Part shown: positions 40,814 to 49,894 of the stretch, one piece after another
Layout of the letters: each line of letters starts with the position of its first letter
How positions within the stretch are numbered: the first letter of the stretch is position 1
NCBI RefSeq assembly: GCF_030866825.1
Contig: NZ_CP133020.1
Location: 4,278,001 to 4,342,000 of the forward strand
Direction: 5' to 3'
Length of the DNA stretch: 64,000 bases
DNA from: Rathayibacter sp. SW19
GTDB lineage: Bacteria; Actinomycetota; Actinomycetes; Actinomycetales; Microbacteriaceae
Notes under the pieces: model-generated
The model's input: the letters and a program-made list of their open reading frames with translations, nothing else
What the model was told of the DNA's origin: nothing
Databases searched by the model: none
Translations under genes and position numbers: made by a program

Positions 40814-42235
40814 CTACGAATCGAAGCCGAGCCCGACCGCATCGAGCGTTTTCTGCACGATGTTGCGGCGCCCCTCGTTGTGGTCTGCGCGATTCAGCGC
40901 CCACCGGCTCAGGTTGATTCCGACGCTTGCCAATGGTTCCGGCGGGAACGGTGTCGGCTTGCGGCGCACCATCTCGAGCTCGGTCAGCTCCGTCTTCTGG
41001 CCGGCGAGCAAGTCAAGCAGCACGCGCGCAGCAAAACGCGTGCTGCCGACGCCAAGGCCGGTGAAGCCGGCGGCGTAGGCCACGCGACCCTTGCGGGCGA
41101 CTCCGTAGAACGCGCAAAACCGGCTGCAGGCATCGATGGCGCCCGACCATCGGTGTGTCGCGGTGATTCCCTCCAGCTGCGGGAAGGTGGTCAGCAGGTG
41201 GCCCGCCAGCTTTTCGAAGGTGGCACGCCGGTCTTCGTGCTCAGGCTTCACTGCGCGACCGTAGTGGTAGATCGCGTCGTAACCGCCGAACAGGATGCGA
41301 TTGTCGCTCGTCAGCCTGTAGTAGTGGAACTGGTTGCCCATGTCGGCCAGGCCCTCCCGCCCCTTCCACCCGATCTCGTCACGTTGCGCGTCGGTGAGCG
41401 GCTCGGTCATCAGCACGTAGTCATAGACCGGCACCGTCATCAGCCGGTTGCGCTTCAGCAGCGACGGGAACGCGTTCGTCGCGAGCACCACAGCACCCGC
41501 GCTGACAACGTGTCCGTTCACCTGCAGGAGCACCGAGCCGTCGGACTCCGTCACGAGGTTCGCAGCCGGCGACTCCTCGAAGATCTCGACGCCCAGTTTC
41601 TCGCACGCGTCGGCCAGGCCTGCTGCGAGTTTCGCCGGGTGCACCAGCGCGGTGTCGCGTCGGTTCAGAGCGCCGGCGAGATAGGTGGGCGAATCGATCT
41701 CGCGGCGCATCGCAGCCTGATCGAAGAATTCCACGCCGTCTTCGGCAGCCGCTTCGCGTGCCCACTCGACCTGGTGCGGCTCGACGGCGACGGTGAATGC
41801 GCCGTTGCGCTCGAACTCGGCGTCGATCGACAACTCGGCGAGCGTGCTTTCGATCGCGTCGAGATTCTCTCGTCCAAGTTGCTGCAGACGATCGAACTCT
41901 TTCGGGAACCGGCTCATGCCGTTCAGCTCGCCGTGGGTGAGGCTGGCCTCACAGAAGCCGCCGTTGCGTCCGGATGCCGCCCAGCCGATCCGGCGCGCCT
42001 CCAGCAGCACTACCCGCCTGGCTGGATCCTCGCGCTTGGCAAGGAGCGCCGCCCACAGTCCGAGATAACCGCCGCCGACGACGACAAGATCGGATCGGAG
42101 CGCTTGCGCGAGTGCCGGGCGCCGCGTGCCCGGAGCGTCGGCAACCCAGAAGGAGTCGAGTTGGCTGCCCTCCAGCAGGTGCGCGATCGCCGCGCGCGAG
42201 GGGGTGTCGCGTTCGAAAACGGTGGTGAGGGACAT
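40814..42235 (-). CDS. FAD-dependent amine/amino-acid oxidoreductase (DAO family)
   Basis: The 473-residue flavoprotein has the dinucleotide motif LVVVGGGYLGLWAALLA at about residue 50, RIGWAASGRNGGFCEASL (the flavin-attachment-like region of PuuB/GlpD-like DAO enzymes) and GFTGLGVGSTRFAARVLLDL near the end. Members oxidise amines such as glutamylputrescine or N-methyl amino acids. It is the last gene of the operon that starts with the amidohydrolase at 49078, separated from the ATPase gene by an 87-bp gap with a GC-rich hairpin. An oxidation step after uptake and hydrolysis is my inference. Confidence 0.87.
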   Translation of the reverse strand: MSLTTVFERDTPSRAAIAHLLEGSQLDSFWVADAPGTRRPALAQALRSDLVVVGGGYLGLWAALLAKREDPARRVVLLEARRIGWAASGRNGGFCEASLTHGELNGMSRFPKEFDRLQQLGRENLDAIESTLAELSIDAEFERNGAFTVAVEPHQVEWAREAAAEDGVEFFDQAAMRREIDSPTYLAGALNRRDTALVHPAKLAAGLADACEKLGVEIFEESPAANLVTESDGSVLLQVNGHVVSAGAVVLATNAFPSLLKRNRLMTVPVYDYVLMTEPLTDAQRDEIGWKGREGLADMGNQFHYYRLTSDNRILFGGYDAIYHYGRAVKPEHEDRRATFEKLAGHLLTTFPQLEGITATHRWSGAIDACSRFCAFYGVARKGRVAYAAGFTGLGVGSTRFAARVLLDLLAGQKTELTELEMVRRKPTPFPPEPLASVGINLSRWALNRADHNEGRRNIVQKTLDAVGLGFDS

Positions 42236-42283
42236 CGGTATTGCGCCTTTCGTGATGAATTCGGATGCGGACAGCGGCAGCGG

Positions 42284-42315
42284 CCAGCCGGCCGGGCGGC
42301 CCGGCGGCCGGTTGG
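42284..42315. terminator. GC-rich hairpin between the ABC ATPase and oxidoreductase genes
   Basis: CCAGCCGGCCGGGC pairs with GCCCGGCGGCCGGTTGG. There is no T run on either side, so it may attenuate or stabilise transcript ends rather than fully terminate. Confidence 0.4.
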
Positions 42316-42322
42316 TCGACGC

Positions 42323-43921
42323 TCAGCCGGCGGCCATCGCGCGCGGAACAGAATCGATGAGGAGTCGTGTGTATTCGTGTTGCGGCGCACAGAGCAGGTC
42401 AGTCGTGCGCCCGCTCTCGACGATCTCACCGGCGCGCATGACGAGCGTGCGTTCGCACACGGTGCGCACCACCGCCAGATTGTGGCTGATGAACAGCACC
42501 GTCAAGCCGCGTTTGGCTCTGATGTCGGAGACCACTTCGAGCACCTGCGCCTGAACGGAGACGTCCAGCGCGCTTGTCGCCTCATCCATCACCAGGATCC
42601 TGGGCTCGATCGCGAGCGCACGGGCAATCGCGACACGTTGCCGCTGCCCTCCGGAGAGGGTGCGCGGAAGCGCCTGTGCGTGGGCCTGGGCCAACCCGAC
42701 CTGGTCGAGCAGCGTCAGCACCTGAGCGCGAGCATCGCGAGTGCCGACCTCCGGATGGTGCAGACGTACGGCATCCTCGACGGCCCTGCCGGCGGTGATG
42801 CGCGGGTCGAGTGACAGATAAGGGTCTTGGAAGACCATCTGCACGTGTCGCGCGTGTTCGAGTCTGGCAGCGCGGGAGCGTGCGCGTCCGTCCTGTTCCC
42901 GCCCGTCGATCAGGATCGTTCCGGCGTCGGGTTGCTCGAGGCCGACGATCATGCGTGCGAGTGTCGACTTGCCTGAGCCAGACTCGCCGACCACGCCGAG
43001 AGCTTCACCGGCCGGAATGCTGAGCGTTGCCCCGACGACGGCGCGCACCGCTTCACGGGAGCGCAACTGGTAGGTTTTGGCGAGGCCGCGCGCTTCGAGA
43101 ACAGCCGGCCGTTCGGCGCCCGCGGATTCGTGCGGTTCATTGCCAGTGACCTCGATCGTCGGGGTGGCACTGATCAGGCGCCGCGTGTATGCGGTCGCCG
43201 GATTGCGGAACACGTGGCTCGCGGTGCCGTGCTCCTCGACCAGTCCGTCGCGCATCACATAGACGCGTTCGCACAGCGACGCCGCGAGATTGAGGTCGTG
43301 AGTGATGAACAGCATGCCCATCGAGCGCTCCTGCTGTTGCTCGGCGAGCACATCGAGAATCTGGGCCTGCGTCGTGACATCCAGTGCGGTGGTCGGCTCG
43401 TCGCAGACGAGCAGTTGAGGCGACCCGGCGAGCGCGCCCGCGATCATGACCCGCTGCAGCATCCCGCCGGAGAGTTCGTGCGGGTACTGTCGCAGGTGGT
43501 CTTCCGGTCGCGGAAGGTGCACGGCGGTGAGCAACTCGATGGCGCGCTGGGTCGCTTTCGCCGCCGGCCACCCCTCGCCGATGCGCAGTTCCTCGGTCAG
43601 GTGGTCTCCGATCGTGCGCATCGGATTGATCCCGGCGCGCGGATCTTGGAAGATCATCGCGACGGTCGATCGTCGTAGCGACTGCAGCTGCTTCTTGTTC
43701 GCCTTCAACACATCGGTGCCGTTGAGGTTCACGATTCCCGTTTGTGTCGATCGGTCGGGGAACAGGCCGAGCACCGCCCGCGCCGTCAGCGACTTGCCCG
43801 AGCCGGATTCACCGACGAGGCCGACTGTCGTGCCATCGGCAATCGAAAGATCGATGCCGTGCAGCAACCGCTTACCGCTCGCCAGCTCGAGTGTGAGCCC
43901 CGAGATTTCCATGAGCGTCAT
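42323..43921 (-). CDS. Dipeptide/oligopeptide-type ABC ATPase, two fused domains (DppD-DppF)
   Basis: The 532-residue protein contains two complete ATPases. The first has Walker A GLVGESGSGKSLTA, signature ELSGGMLQRV and Walker B LLVCDEPTTALD. The second (from about residue 275) has GVVGESGSGKSTLA, TLSGGQRQRVAI and ILVMDEATSALD. Fusion of the two ATPases is common in actinobacterial peptide/nickel-type importers. The ATG at 43921 overlaps the permease stop (ATGA). Confidence 0.92.
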   Translation of the reverse strand: MTLMEISGLTLELASGKRLLHGIDLSIADGTTVGLVGESGSGKSLTARAVLGLFPDRSTQTGIVNLNGTDVLKANKKQLQSLRRSTVAMIFQDPRAGINPMRTIGDHLTEELRIGEGWPAAKATQRAIELLTAVHLPRPEDHLRQYPHELSGGMLQRVMIAGALAGSPQLLVCDEPTTALDVTTQAQILDVLAEQQQERSMGMLFITHDLNLAASLCERVYVMRDGLVEEHGTASHVFRNPATAYTRRLISATPTIEVTGNEPHESAGAERPAVLEARGLAKTYQLRSREAVRAVVGATLSIPAGEALGVVGESGSGKSTLARMIVGLEQPDAGTILIDGREQDGRARSRAARLEHARHVQMVFQDPYLSLDPRITAGRAVEDAVRLHHPEVGTRDARAQVLTLLDQVGLAQAHAQALPRTLSGGQRQRVAIARALAIEPRILVMDEATSALDVSVQAQVLEVVSDIRAKRGLTVLFISHNLAVVRTVCERTLVMRAGEIVESGRTTDLLCAPQHEYTRLLIDSVPRAMAAG

Positions 43922-44784
43922 GCGGGCATTCCCCCACCGATCCGGTCGGACAGCTCTTCCCCGATCACGTTCACCGCGACCACGACGATCACAACGGCGA
44001 TGGCCGGCACAATCGCCGGGAGGAAGTAGCCGCCGGCGATGCCTGCCTGAGCTTCGTTGATCATGGCACCCCAGTCGGCTGTCGGCGCTTGCACTCCGAG
44101 GCCGAGGAACGAGAGGCCTGCCAGTTCGGCGAGCACGTATCCGAAGTTGAGTGTGGACTCTGCACCGACGACCGGCGCGACATTCGGCAGAACGCGGCGC
44201 AGCGCGATCCACCCGCCGGCGAATCCTTGCACTCGATACGCCGACACATACGGACGGGCGCGTTCGGTCGCCACCAGTGATCGGGTGAGTCGCGCGACGA
44301 ACGGGGCGTACGCGATGCTCATCGCGATCACGGGGGCGACCAGTCCTTTGCCGAACAGTGCTACCGCCATGATCGCGATCAGCAGAGACGGGAACGCGAA
44401 CAGCACGTCGAACACCCGGCCGAGCACCGCATCGATCCAGCCGCCTCGCCACCCGGCGACCAGGCCGAGCAGGATGCCGAGCAGCGTCGAGGCGACAACC
44501 ACGAGAAGCGGGCCGAGCAATGCGGTACGCGCTCCGTAGATCATGCGACTCAGGGTGTCGCGGCCGAGTGAATCGGTGCCGAGCCAGTGCGCCCAGCTCG
44601 GATTTGAATAGATCGCCAGAAAGTCGATGTGATCGGGATCGTACGGGGCCACATACGGTGCGAACACAGCCGCGAGCGTCACCGCGACCAGAACGACGAT
44701 GCTGATCGTCCAGCTCGCCCTGGGCCGTCTGCGACGCGTCGACTTCAGTACCTTGACGGCAAGCGTCGGTGTTGGCGCGCTCAT
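43918..44784 (-). CDS. Peptide-type ABC importer permease (DppC-like)
   Basis: The 288-residue protein has six membrane segments, the DppC N-terminal extension and WAHWLGTDSLGRDTLSRMIYG, a DppC hallmark. The EAA-like loop is EYRVQ-type: YVSAYRVQGFAGGWIALRRV. It overlaps neighbouring genes by 4 bp on both sides, so the operon is tightly coupled. Confidence 0.92.
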   Translation of the reverse strand: MSAPTPTLAVKVLKSTRRRRPRASWTISIVVLVAVTLAAVFAPYVAPYDPDHIDFLAIYSNPSWAHWLGTDSLGRDTLSRMIYGARTALLGPLLVVVASTLLGILLGLVAGWRGGWIDAVLGRVFDVLFAFPSLLIAIMAVALFGKGLVAPVIAMSIAYAPFVARLTRSLVATERARPYVSAYRVQGFAGGWIALRRVLPNVAPVVGAESTLNFGYVLAELAGLSFLGLGVQAPTADWGAMINEAQAGIAGGYFLPAIVPAIAVVIVVVAVNVIGEELSDRIGGGMPA

Positions 44785-45746
44785 CGTCCCCCCTCTCCTG
44801 CTGCGGCGCGAGGGTCGATGACCGGCTCGAGCAGATCCACAATTGCGTTGACGACGATGAACGAGGTGACGACCAGAAGCACGATCGCCTGAACGACTGG
44901 AAAGTCGAGCCGGTTGACCGATTGCACCAGCAGCGAGCCGATGCCCGATATGCCGAACGCCGACTCCACGATCGTCGTGGCGACCAACAGGCCGGCTATG
45001 AGCATGCCGCTGACCGTGACGATCGGCCCGATCGCGTTGCGGAACACGTGTCGGCGGATCACGGTGAAGCGCCCAAGCCCGCGACTGGTCGCGACCTCGA
45101 CGTGCTCACGGCCCAGTTGCTCGACCATTGCCATGCGCGTGACCTTTGCCACCAGCACAACGAAGACAATGGCCATCGCTACAGATGGCAAGAACAAGTG
45201 ATAGAGCATGTCGAGCAGTCCCGTGCCGGATCCGAACGATGGAAACCAGCCGAGTTGCACAGCGAAGATCGCAATGAGCACGATCGAGCCCACGAATGAA
45301 GGGATGGCGCCGAACACGGTGAGTACGGTGAGGATCGCCCGGTCGCCGAGGCGGCCGCGGTAGAGTGCCGCGACCACCCCGGCGACTAAGCCGAAGACGA
45401 TGATCATCAGGCCGGAGATGACGACTAACCCGATAGTCACCGGCAGTCGGTCGCCGATTACGGCGGCGACCGACTGCCGATACTGCAGGGAGGTACCGAA
45501 GTCACCGTGGAACATTCCGCCGACCCAGTGAACATACTGTTCCCAGGGCGGCAGGTTCAGCCCGAACTGCGCGGTCACCGCTGCCTGCGCCTCAGGCGAT
45601 GGCTTCCTGCCGCGCAACAGGAAGCTCACGGGGCTCCCCGGTACCAGGAAACGCGAGAAGAAGACCAGCAGCGAGGCGAGGAACAGCGTCAGCAGGAGGG
45701 ATCCGAGCTTGCCAGCGACGCGCCGGAAGATCGCTCTACCGCGCAC
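44781..45746 (-). CDS. Peptide-type ABC importer permease (DppB-like)
   Basis: The 321-residue protein has six membrane segments, the DppB motif FGLNLPPWEQYVHW following PGSPVSFLL, and the EAA loop EQLGREHVEVATSRGLGRF. I place the start at the GTG at 45746, which overlaps the binding-protein stop by 11 bp and begins family-like sequence; the frame is open to 45797, where an ATG would overlap that gene by 62 bp. Confidence 0.88.
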   Translation of the reverse strand: MRGRAIFRRVAGKLGSLLLTLFLASLLVFFSRFLVPGSPVSFLLRGRKPSPEAQAAVTAQFGLNLPPWEQYVHWVGGMFHGDFGTSLQYRQSVAAVIGDRLPVTIGLVVISGLMIIVFGLVAGVVAALYRGRLGDRAILTVLTVFGAIPSFVGSIVLIAIFAVQLGWFPSFGSGTGLLDMLYHLFLPSVAMAIVFVVLVAKVTRMAMVEQLGREHVEVATSRGLGRFTVIRRHVFRNAIGPIVTVSGMLIAGLLVATTIVESAFGISGIGSLLVQSVNRLDFPVVQAIVLLVVTSFIVVNAIVDLLEPVIDPRAAAGEGGR

Positions 45747-47397
45747 CAATGGTCGCTGCCCATGGGTAGTAGAGCATCGCAACCGATGGCGCGACACCCG
45801 TGATGTGCTTGCCGAGATACACGGTCATCGGACCTTGGAACAGCGGCAGCCAGGGCAGCTGCTGATTCGCGATCTTCTGCAACTTGACGGAGATCTGCGC
45901 GCGCGGTTCCGGGTCGGCGGTGCCAACGGCCGTGTTCACCAGCTTATCGAACTGCGGGTCCGACCAGTTTCCATAGTTGCTGAACTGGCCGGTCTGCAGC
46001 ACACCGTACATCTCCAACGGGTCCGGAGTGGACAGGTACCACGAGGTGTAGAACAGGTCGACCCCCTTGCGAGCGCTGGGGTCCGAGAACAGCGTCGTGT
46101 ACGCGTCGGGCGTCATTGTCTGGATCGTCGCCTTGAGGCCGATCGACTTTGCGGCGGCCGCAGTTCCCTGTGCGACGATGGCGAAGTCGTTTCCCATCGG
46201 TGCCGTGCGGATCACGATCGTCTTTCCGGTGGCGCCCGCCTTCTCGACGAGTTTCTTCGCCGCGGCGACGTCGTACTTGTAGTCGGTGAGATCGCTGAAG
46301 GCCGCTTTGCGCGTTGCGGCCGTCGCCTCACCCCAGACGGACTCCGTGGTCAGCGCATTGGTCACCTCACCGAATCCTTTCGCTGCAGCGTCGACCATCC
46401 CCTGGCGGTCCAAGGCCATCAGCAGCGCTTTGCGCACCTCGACGTTGCCGAGCACGCCATTAAGGTTGCCGACCACGAGGCTGTTGACCGCGGTGTTCAG
46501 ACCGAAGTACAAGTTGCCGGTCTTGGAGGCCTGCAGTTTGTTGATGGCCTCCGACGGCACCATCCAGCCGCCGTCGACCTGGCCGGAGGTCAGCGCGTTG
46601 ACGCGGGCGTTCGGGTCGGTCATGAACAGAATCGTGACCTGTTTGGCCTTGGCGCGCAGTGCCGTGTCCCAGTAGTTGTCGTAGCGCGTGAGGGTGACGG
46701 ATTCGCCGGCCTTCCACGCTGTGAGTTCGAACGGGCCGGTGCAGTTGACCAGGCCGGTCGAGTTGCCGTAGTTCTTGCCCTTCTCGGCGAGAGTGTGCGC
46801 CGACTCGACGACACCGGCGGAACCGCTGATTCCGAGATTGAACTGCGAGTCCGGTTTCGTCAGAGTGACTGTAACCTCCATCGGACCGGTCTGATCGATC
46901 GACTTGACATTCTGATAGGTGGAGAACCACGACGAGCCGACCGCCGGATCAATGTTTCGACGCATCGACGCGACGGCATCCGCCGCGGTCATTGGGGTGC
47001 CATCGTGGAATGTGACTCCCGGCCGCATTTCATACACCCAGGTCAGCGGCGTCGGGTTGGAGTACGATTCGGCAAGTCCCGGTGAGATGCTGAAATCGGG
47101 GTTGAGGCGCAACATGGACTCGCAAACATTCGAGAGCACCTGGTTGTCCGAGTAGTCGAACGCGTACACGTAGTCGAGCGAAAATGGCTCGGCATACGAA
47201 ACCCAGGTAAACGAGTCGATGTCACCGGATGGCTTCGGTGTCTGTGCCGTCAGCTTGTACGACGGCGCGTTATTGCCTGAGTCCGAAGTCGGGCTGGAGG
47301 GCGAGCAGCCGGCCAGCGCGATGGCCGCAGCGAGCGTAAATGCAGTCGCGGCGGCAGCACGCGTGCGACGACGTAGGCCTGTTCGGGTACTGGGCAT
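45736..47397 (-). CDS. Solute-binding lipoprotein of the peptide ABC importer (SBP family 5)
   Basis: The 553-residue protein has a lipoprotein signal (Arg-rich start, hydrophobic core, lipobox LAGC at about residues 27-30), so it is anchored outside the membrane. Family 5 features follow: LRLNPDFSISPGLAESYSN, PLTWVYEMRPGVTFHDGTPM and VRKALLMALDRQGMVDAA. Family 5 proteins bind oligopeptides, but also opines, sugars or amides. The neighbouring amidohydrolase and oxidase argue for an amide or amine ligand. It starts 28 nt after the amidohydrolase stop. Confidence 0.92.
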   Translation of the reverse strand: MPSTRTGLRRRTRAAAATAFTLAAAIALAGCSPSSPTSDSGNNAPSYKLTAQTPKPSGDIDSFTWVSYAEPFSLDYVYAFDYSDNQVLSNVCESMLRLNPDFSISPGLAESYSNPTPLTWVYEMRPGVTFHDGTPMTAADAVASMRRNIDPAVGSSWFSTYQNVKSIDQTGPMEVTVTLTKPDSQFNLGISGSAGVVESAHTLAEKGKNYGNSTGLVNCTGPFELTAWKAGESVTLTRYDNYWDTALRAKAKQVTILFMTDPNARVNALTSGQVDGGWMVPSEAINKLQASKTGNLYFGLNTAVNSLVVGNLNGVLGNVEVRKALLMALDRQGMVDAAAKGFGEVTNALTTESVWGEATAATRKAAFSDLTDYKYDVAAAKKLVEKAGATGKTIVIRTAPMGNDFAIVAQGTAAAAKSIGLKATIQTMTPDAYTTLFSDPSARKGVDLFYTSWYLSTPDPLEMYGVLQTGQFSNYGNWSDPQFDKLVNTAVGTADPEPRAQISVKLQKIANQQLPWLPLFQGPMTVYLGKHITGVAPSVAMLYYPWAATIGAR

Positions 47398-47425
47398 TGC
47401 AAACTCCTATCGTGAACGAATCTGA

Positions 47426-49078
47426 TTAATTGCGGACGTAGACGGGTGCGCCGTCGACCCAGGTCGAAACGACGACACTCTTGTAGATGTCTGCAGCGGG
47501 CACGCTGAATGGATCCGGTTCGATCACGACGAAATCGGCTCGATACCCGGGTGCGATAGAGCCCGTGTCGGCCTCGCGATGGTTCACGTACGCTGAACCG
47601 GAGGTGTACGCGGCAAATGCTGTCTCGATGTCGATCCGCTGGCTCTCACCACCAAGAGGGGCGTCGTGCCTGCCTGGGCTCACGCGATTGACGGCGATGT
47701 GGATCGCCGCGATCGGGTCGGCGCTCGAGACCGGCCAGTCGCTTCCGGCGGCGAGCCGCACACCTTGGCGCTGCAGATCGCCGAACGGATACTGGCGCGC
47801 CTCGAGTTCGGGCTGCAAGAAGGGCAGCGTGAGCTCGTCGAGTTGGGCCTCGTGGCAAGCCCAGAGTGCCTGCAGATTGGCAACAGCACCCAGCGGCGCG
47901 AAGCGTGCGGCGTCGTCCTCGGCAACCACCTGCAGATGTGCCAGGTGGTGGCGGCCGTCGGATGCGCCGTTAGCTGCTCGTGCTGCCTCGATTGCATCGA
48001 GCGCCTCTTGTACTGCGCGGTCGCCGAGTGCGTGGAAGTGCACCTGGAATCCTTCGCGATCCAATTCGGTCACGTACTCAGTCAGACGCTGCGGGTCGAT
48101 GAACGACAGCCCCGAGTTCTCCGTCTCATGTCCGTGGCCGTCGAGGTAGGGGTTCTTCATCGCTGCGGTGAAGTTCTCGGCAACACCGTCGACCATGATC
48201 TTCACAGTCCCCAGTCGAAGGCGGTCGCTGTCGATCGCTGCGAATTCGGCCCGCCGATCGATCATGCCGACGATCTGCTCCGCGCCCGCGTCTCGTACCC
48301 ACCATTGGGCGCCGACGACATGCGCAACCAGAGTGTTCTCAGCGAGAGCGCGACGGTAGGCCTGCAGGTTGCCGGGCATTCCGGCGAAACCCTCCCCGAC
48401 CATTGCGTCCTGCCAACCTGTGATCCCGAGTTTCAGCAACTCCTCTTGAGCTCGAAGCAGCCCCTCGTATGCGAGGTCGTCGTCAACGGCCGGTCTCACT
48501 TCAGTGAACAGGTCCGCTGCCCCCTCGTGGAATGTGCCGGCCGGGAACCCGTCGACCTCGCGTTCGATGCGGCCGTCAACCGGATCGGGCGTTGCTGCAT
48601 CGATGCCGGCTGCTCGGATCGCCGCGCTGCTGGCCCAGACGCTGTGGTGGTCGCGACTGCTCAGCAGAACCGGTCGATCTCCGACGACGTCATCGAGCAG
48701 TCGGCGACCGGGCGCACCCCCGGGGAAGTGATCCATCGACCATCCGCCGCCAAGGATCCAGCCCTCCGAGTTCTCGGTCGCATATGCGTCAAGCCTGGCG
48801 AGCGCGTCAGCCGCGTCTTCCGCCTCGGTGAGCGAGCACTGCATGAGTTCGACACCACCGCCGACCGGGTGGATGTGCGCGTCCTGGAATCCCGGCGCAA
48901 CCAGGCACCCCTCGACGTCCACGATTCGGGTCAATGGTCCGCGATAGCTGCCGATGGCGTCCTCGGTGACTAGGGCGACGATTCGGCCATCGGCGATTAC
49001 CATCGCCTTTCCGCTCAACGGCTGCCCGCTGCCGGTGAACAACCTGGCCCCTGTCACGATCACGTCTGCTGCTGCCAC
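47426..49078 (-). CDS. YtcJ-like metal-dependent amidohydrolase (Amidohydro_3)
   Basis: The 550-residue protein has the N-terminal metal-binding DAHIHPVG (AHIH, about residue 67), GGGWSMDHFPGG, VDGVAENFTAAM (carboxylated-Lys region), QVHFHALGDRAVQEALD, HLAHLQVV and LAAGSDWPVSSADP, the complete YtcJ metal set. YtcJ-like enzymes hydrolyse N-substituted formamides or related amides. It is the first gene of a minus-strand operon with an importer and an FAD oxidase and is divergent from a TetR repressor. Confidence 0.88.
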   Translation of the reverse strand: MAAADVIVTGARLFTGSGQPLSGKAMVIADGRIVALVTEDAIGSYRGPLTRIVDVEGCLVAPGFQDAHIHPVGGGVELMQCSLTEAEDAADALARLDAYATENSEGWILGGGWSMDHFPGGAPGRRLLDDVVGDRPVLLSSRDHHSVWASSAAIRAAGIDAATPDPVDGRIEREVDGFPAGTFHEGAADLFTEVRPAVDDDLAYEGLLRAQEELLKLGITGWQDAMVGEGFAGMPGNLQAYRRALAENTLVAHVVGAQWWVRDAGAEQIVGMIDRRAEFAAIDSDRLRLGTVKIMVDGVAENFTAAMKNPYLDGHGHETENSGLSFIDPQRLTEYVTELDREGFQVHFHALGDRAVQEALDAIEAARAANGASDGRHHLAHLQVVAEDDAARFAPLGAVANLQALWACHEAQLDELTLPFLQPELEARQYPFGDLQRQGVRLAAGSDWPVSSADPIAAIHIAVNRVSPGRHDAPLGGESQRIDIETAFAAYTSGSAYVNHREADTGSIAPGYRADFVVIEPDPFSVPAADIYKSVVVSTWVDGAPVYVRN

Positions 49079-49114
49079 GGTGCGGATCCCTTCATCGACG
49101 AATGGTTGTTCGCG

Positions 49115-49179
49115 ATGCTAGGCGAGAATCATCACCAATGTCAACAGCGATGACAACACTGTTTTCAATCCGGTATGGT
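49115..49179. promoter_or_regulatory. Divergent promoters and repeats between the amidohydrolase and TetR genes
   Basis: Minus strand: TTGACA (49139-49144), 18-nt spacer, TAGCAT (49115-49120). Plus strand: ATGACA (49150-49155), 18-nt spacer, TATGGT (49174-49179), with the TetR GTG 6 nt later. The -35 boxes lie in two direct copies of GTTGWCAT (minus strand), spaced 12 bp apart, which may form the operator. Confidence 0.6.
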
Positions 49180-49185
49180 GAAAGC

Positions 49186-49866
49186 GTGAACGGACGAACA
49201 TCACCGCGGGCCCAGAGCTCGAAGCGCCTGGACCACGCCACGATCGTGGAAGCGGGCCTCGAGATTGCGTCGCGGCCGGGCGTAGCGACCATCTCAGTAC
49301 GCGCCCTTGGCACGGAGCTCGGGGTGGACCCGACCGCCGTCTATCGGCACTTTCAGAGTAAGGACGACCTGATGCGCGCCCTGCTCGACGAGTTGCAAGC
49401 CACTGCATTGATACGACTGCGGGACAATGCCTCGTGGCGAACGCGCCTGCGCGACCTAGCGCATGCCACCCTCGCGACGTTCGTGGCACATCCTGCGATC
49501 GCCGTCGAGGCGACAGTGCTCACGACGAATGGTCCTGCCGAGACAGCGACGATCGAGTTCATTCTCGCCGCGTTCACGGAGGCGGGTCTCGAAGGTGGCG
49601 ACTTGGTGAGTCACTACGCCCTCTTCGCGTCATATGTGCTCTCGGAGGCGGCGGGTATTGCGCGCGGACGGGCGAGTTCGCCGGATTCGACGGAGGACTC
49701 GTGGTTTGAAGGCCCACTGCTCGTCGACCCCCTGAAGCACGAACACATCGCCGCCGTCGCGGCCGATCTGCGCGACCTTCGCGATGAGGACATCTTCCGC
49801 ATGGGCATCGAGCTGATCCTCGACTCCGCAGCCAGGCTCGCAGCCGCCAGAAGAGCTGACTCATGA
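49186..49866 (+). CDS. TetR-family repressor
   Basis: The 226-residue regulator has an N-terminal helix-turn-helix (LDHATIVEAGLEIASRPGVA, then GVDPTAVYRHFQSKDDLMRA) and a TetR C-terminal ligand domain of the TetR_C_1-like group (LATFVAHPAIAVEATVL). It probably represses the divergent amidohydrolase-importer operon and itself. I chose the GTG at 49186 because a -10 box ends 6 nt before it. The FAD monooxygenase follows 28 nt downstream. Confidence 0.88.
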   Translation: MNGRTSPRAQSSKRLDHATIVEAGLEIASRPGVATISVRALGTELGVDPTAVYRHFQSKDDLMRALLDELQATALIRLRDNASWRTRLRDLAHATLATFVAHPAIAVEATVLTTNGPAETATIEFILAAFTEAGLEGGDLVSHYALFASYVLSEAAGIARGRASSPDSTEDSWFEGPLLVDPLKHEHIAAVAADLRDLRDEDIFRMGIELILDSAARLAAARRADS

Positions 49867-49894
49867 GGTCCGTCCCGATCACGAAAGGCCGGCG

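Noticed and set aside
44785..45299. Plus-strand frame of 176 codons opposite the DppB-like permease
   Set aside because: Asp/His/Arg-rich antisense composition; the permease on the minus strand has membrane helices and family motifs.
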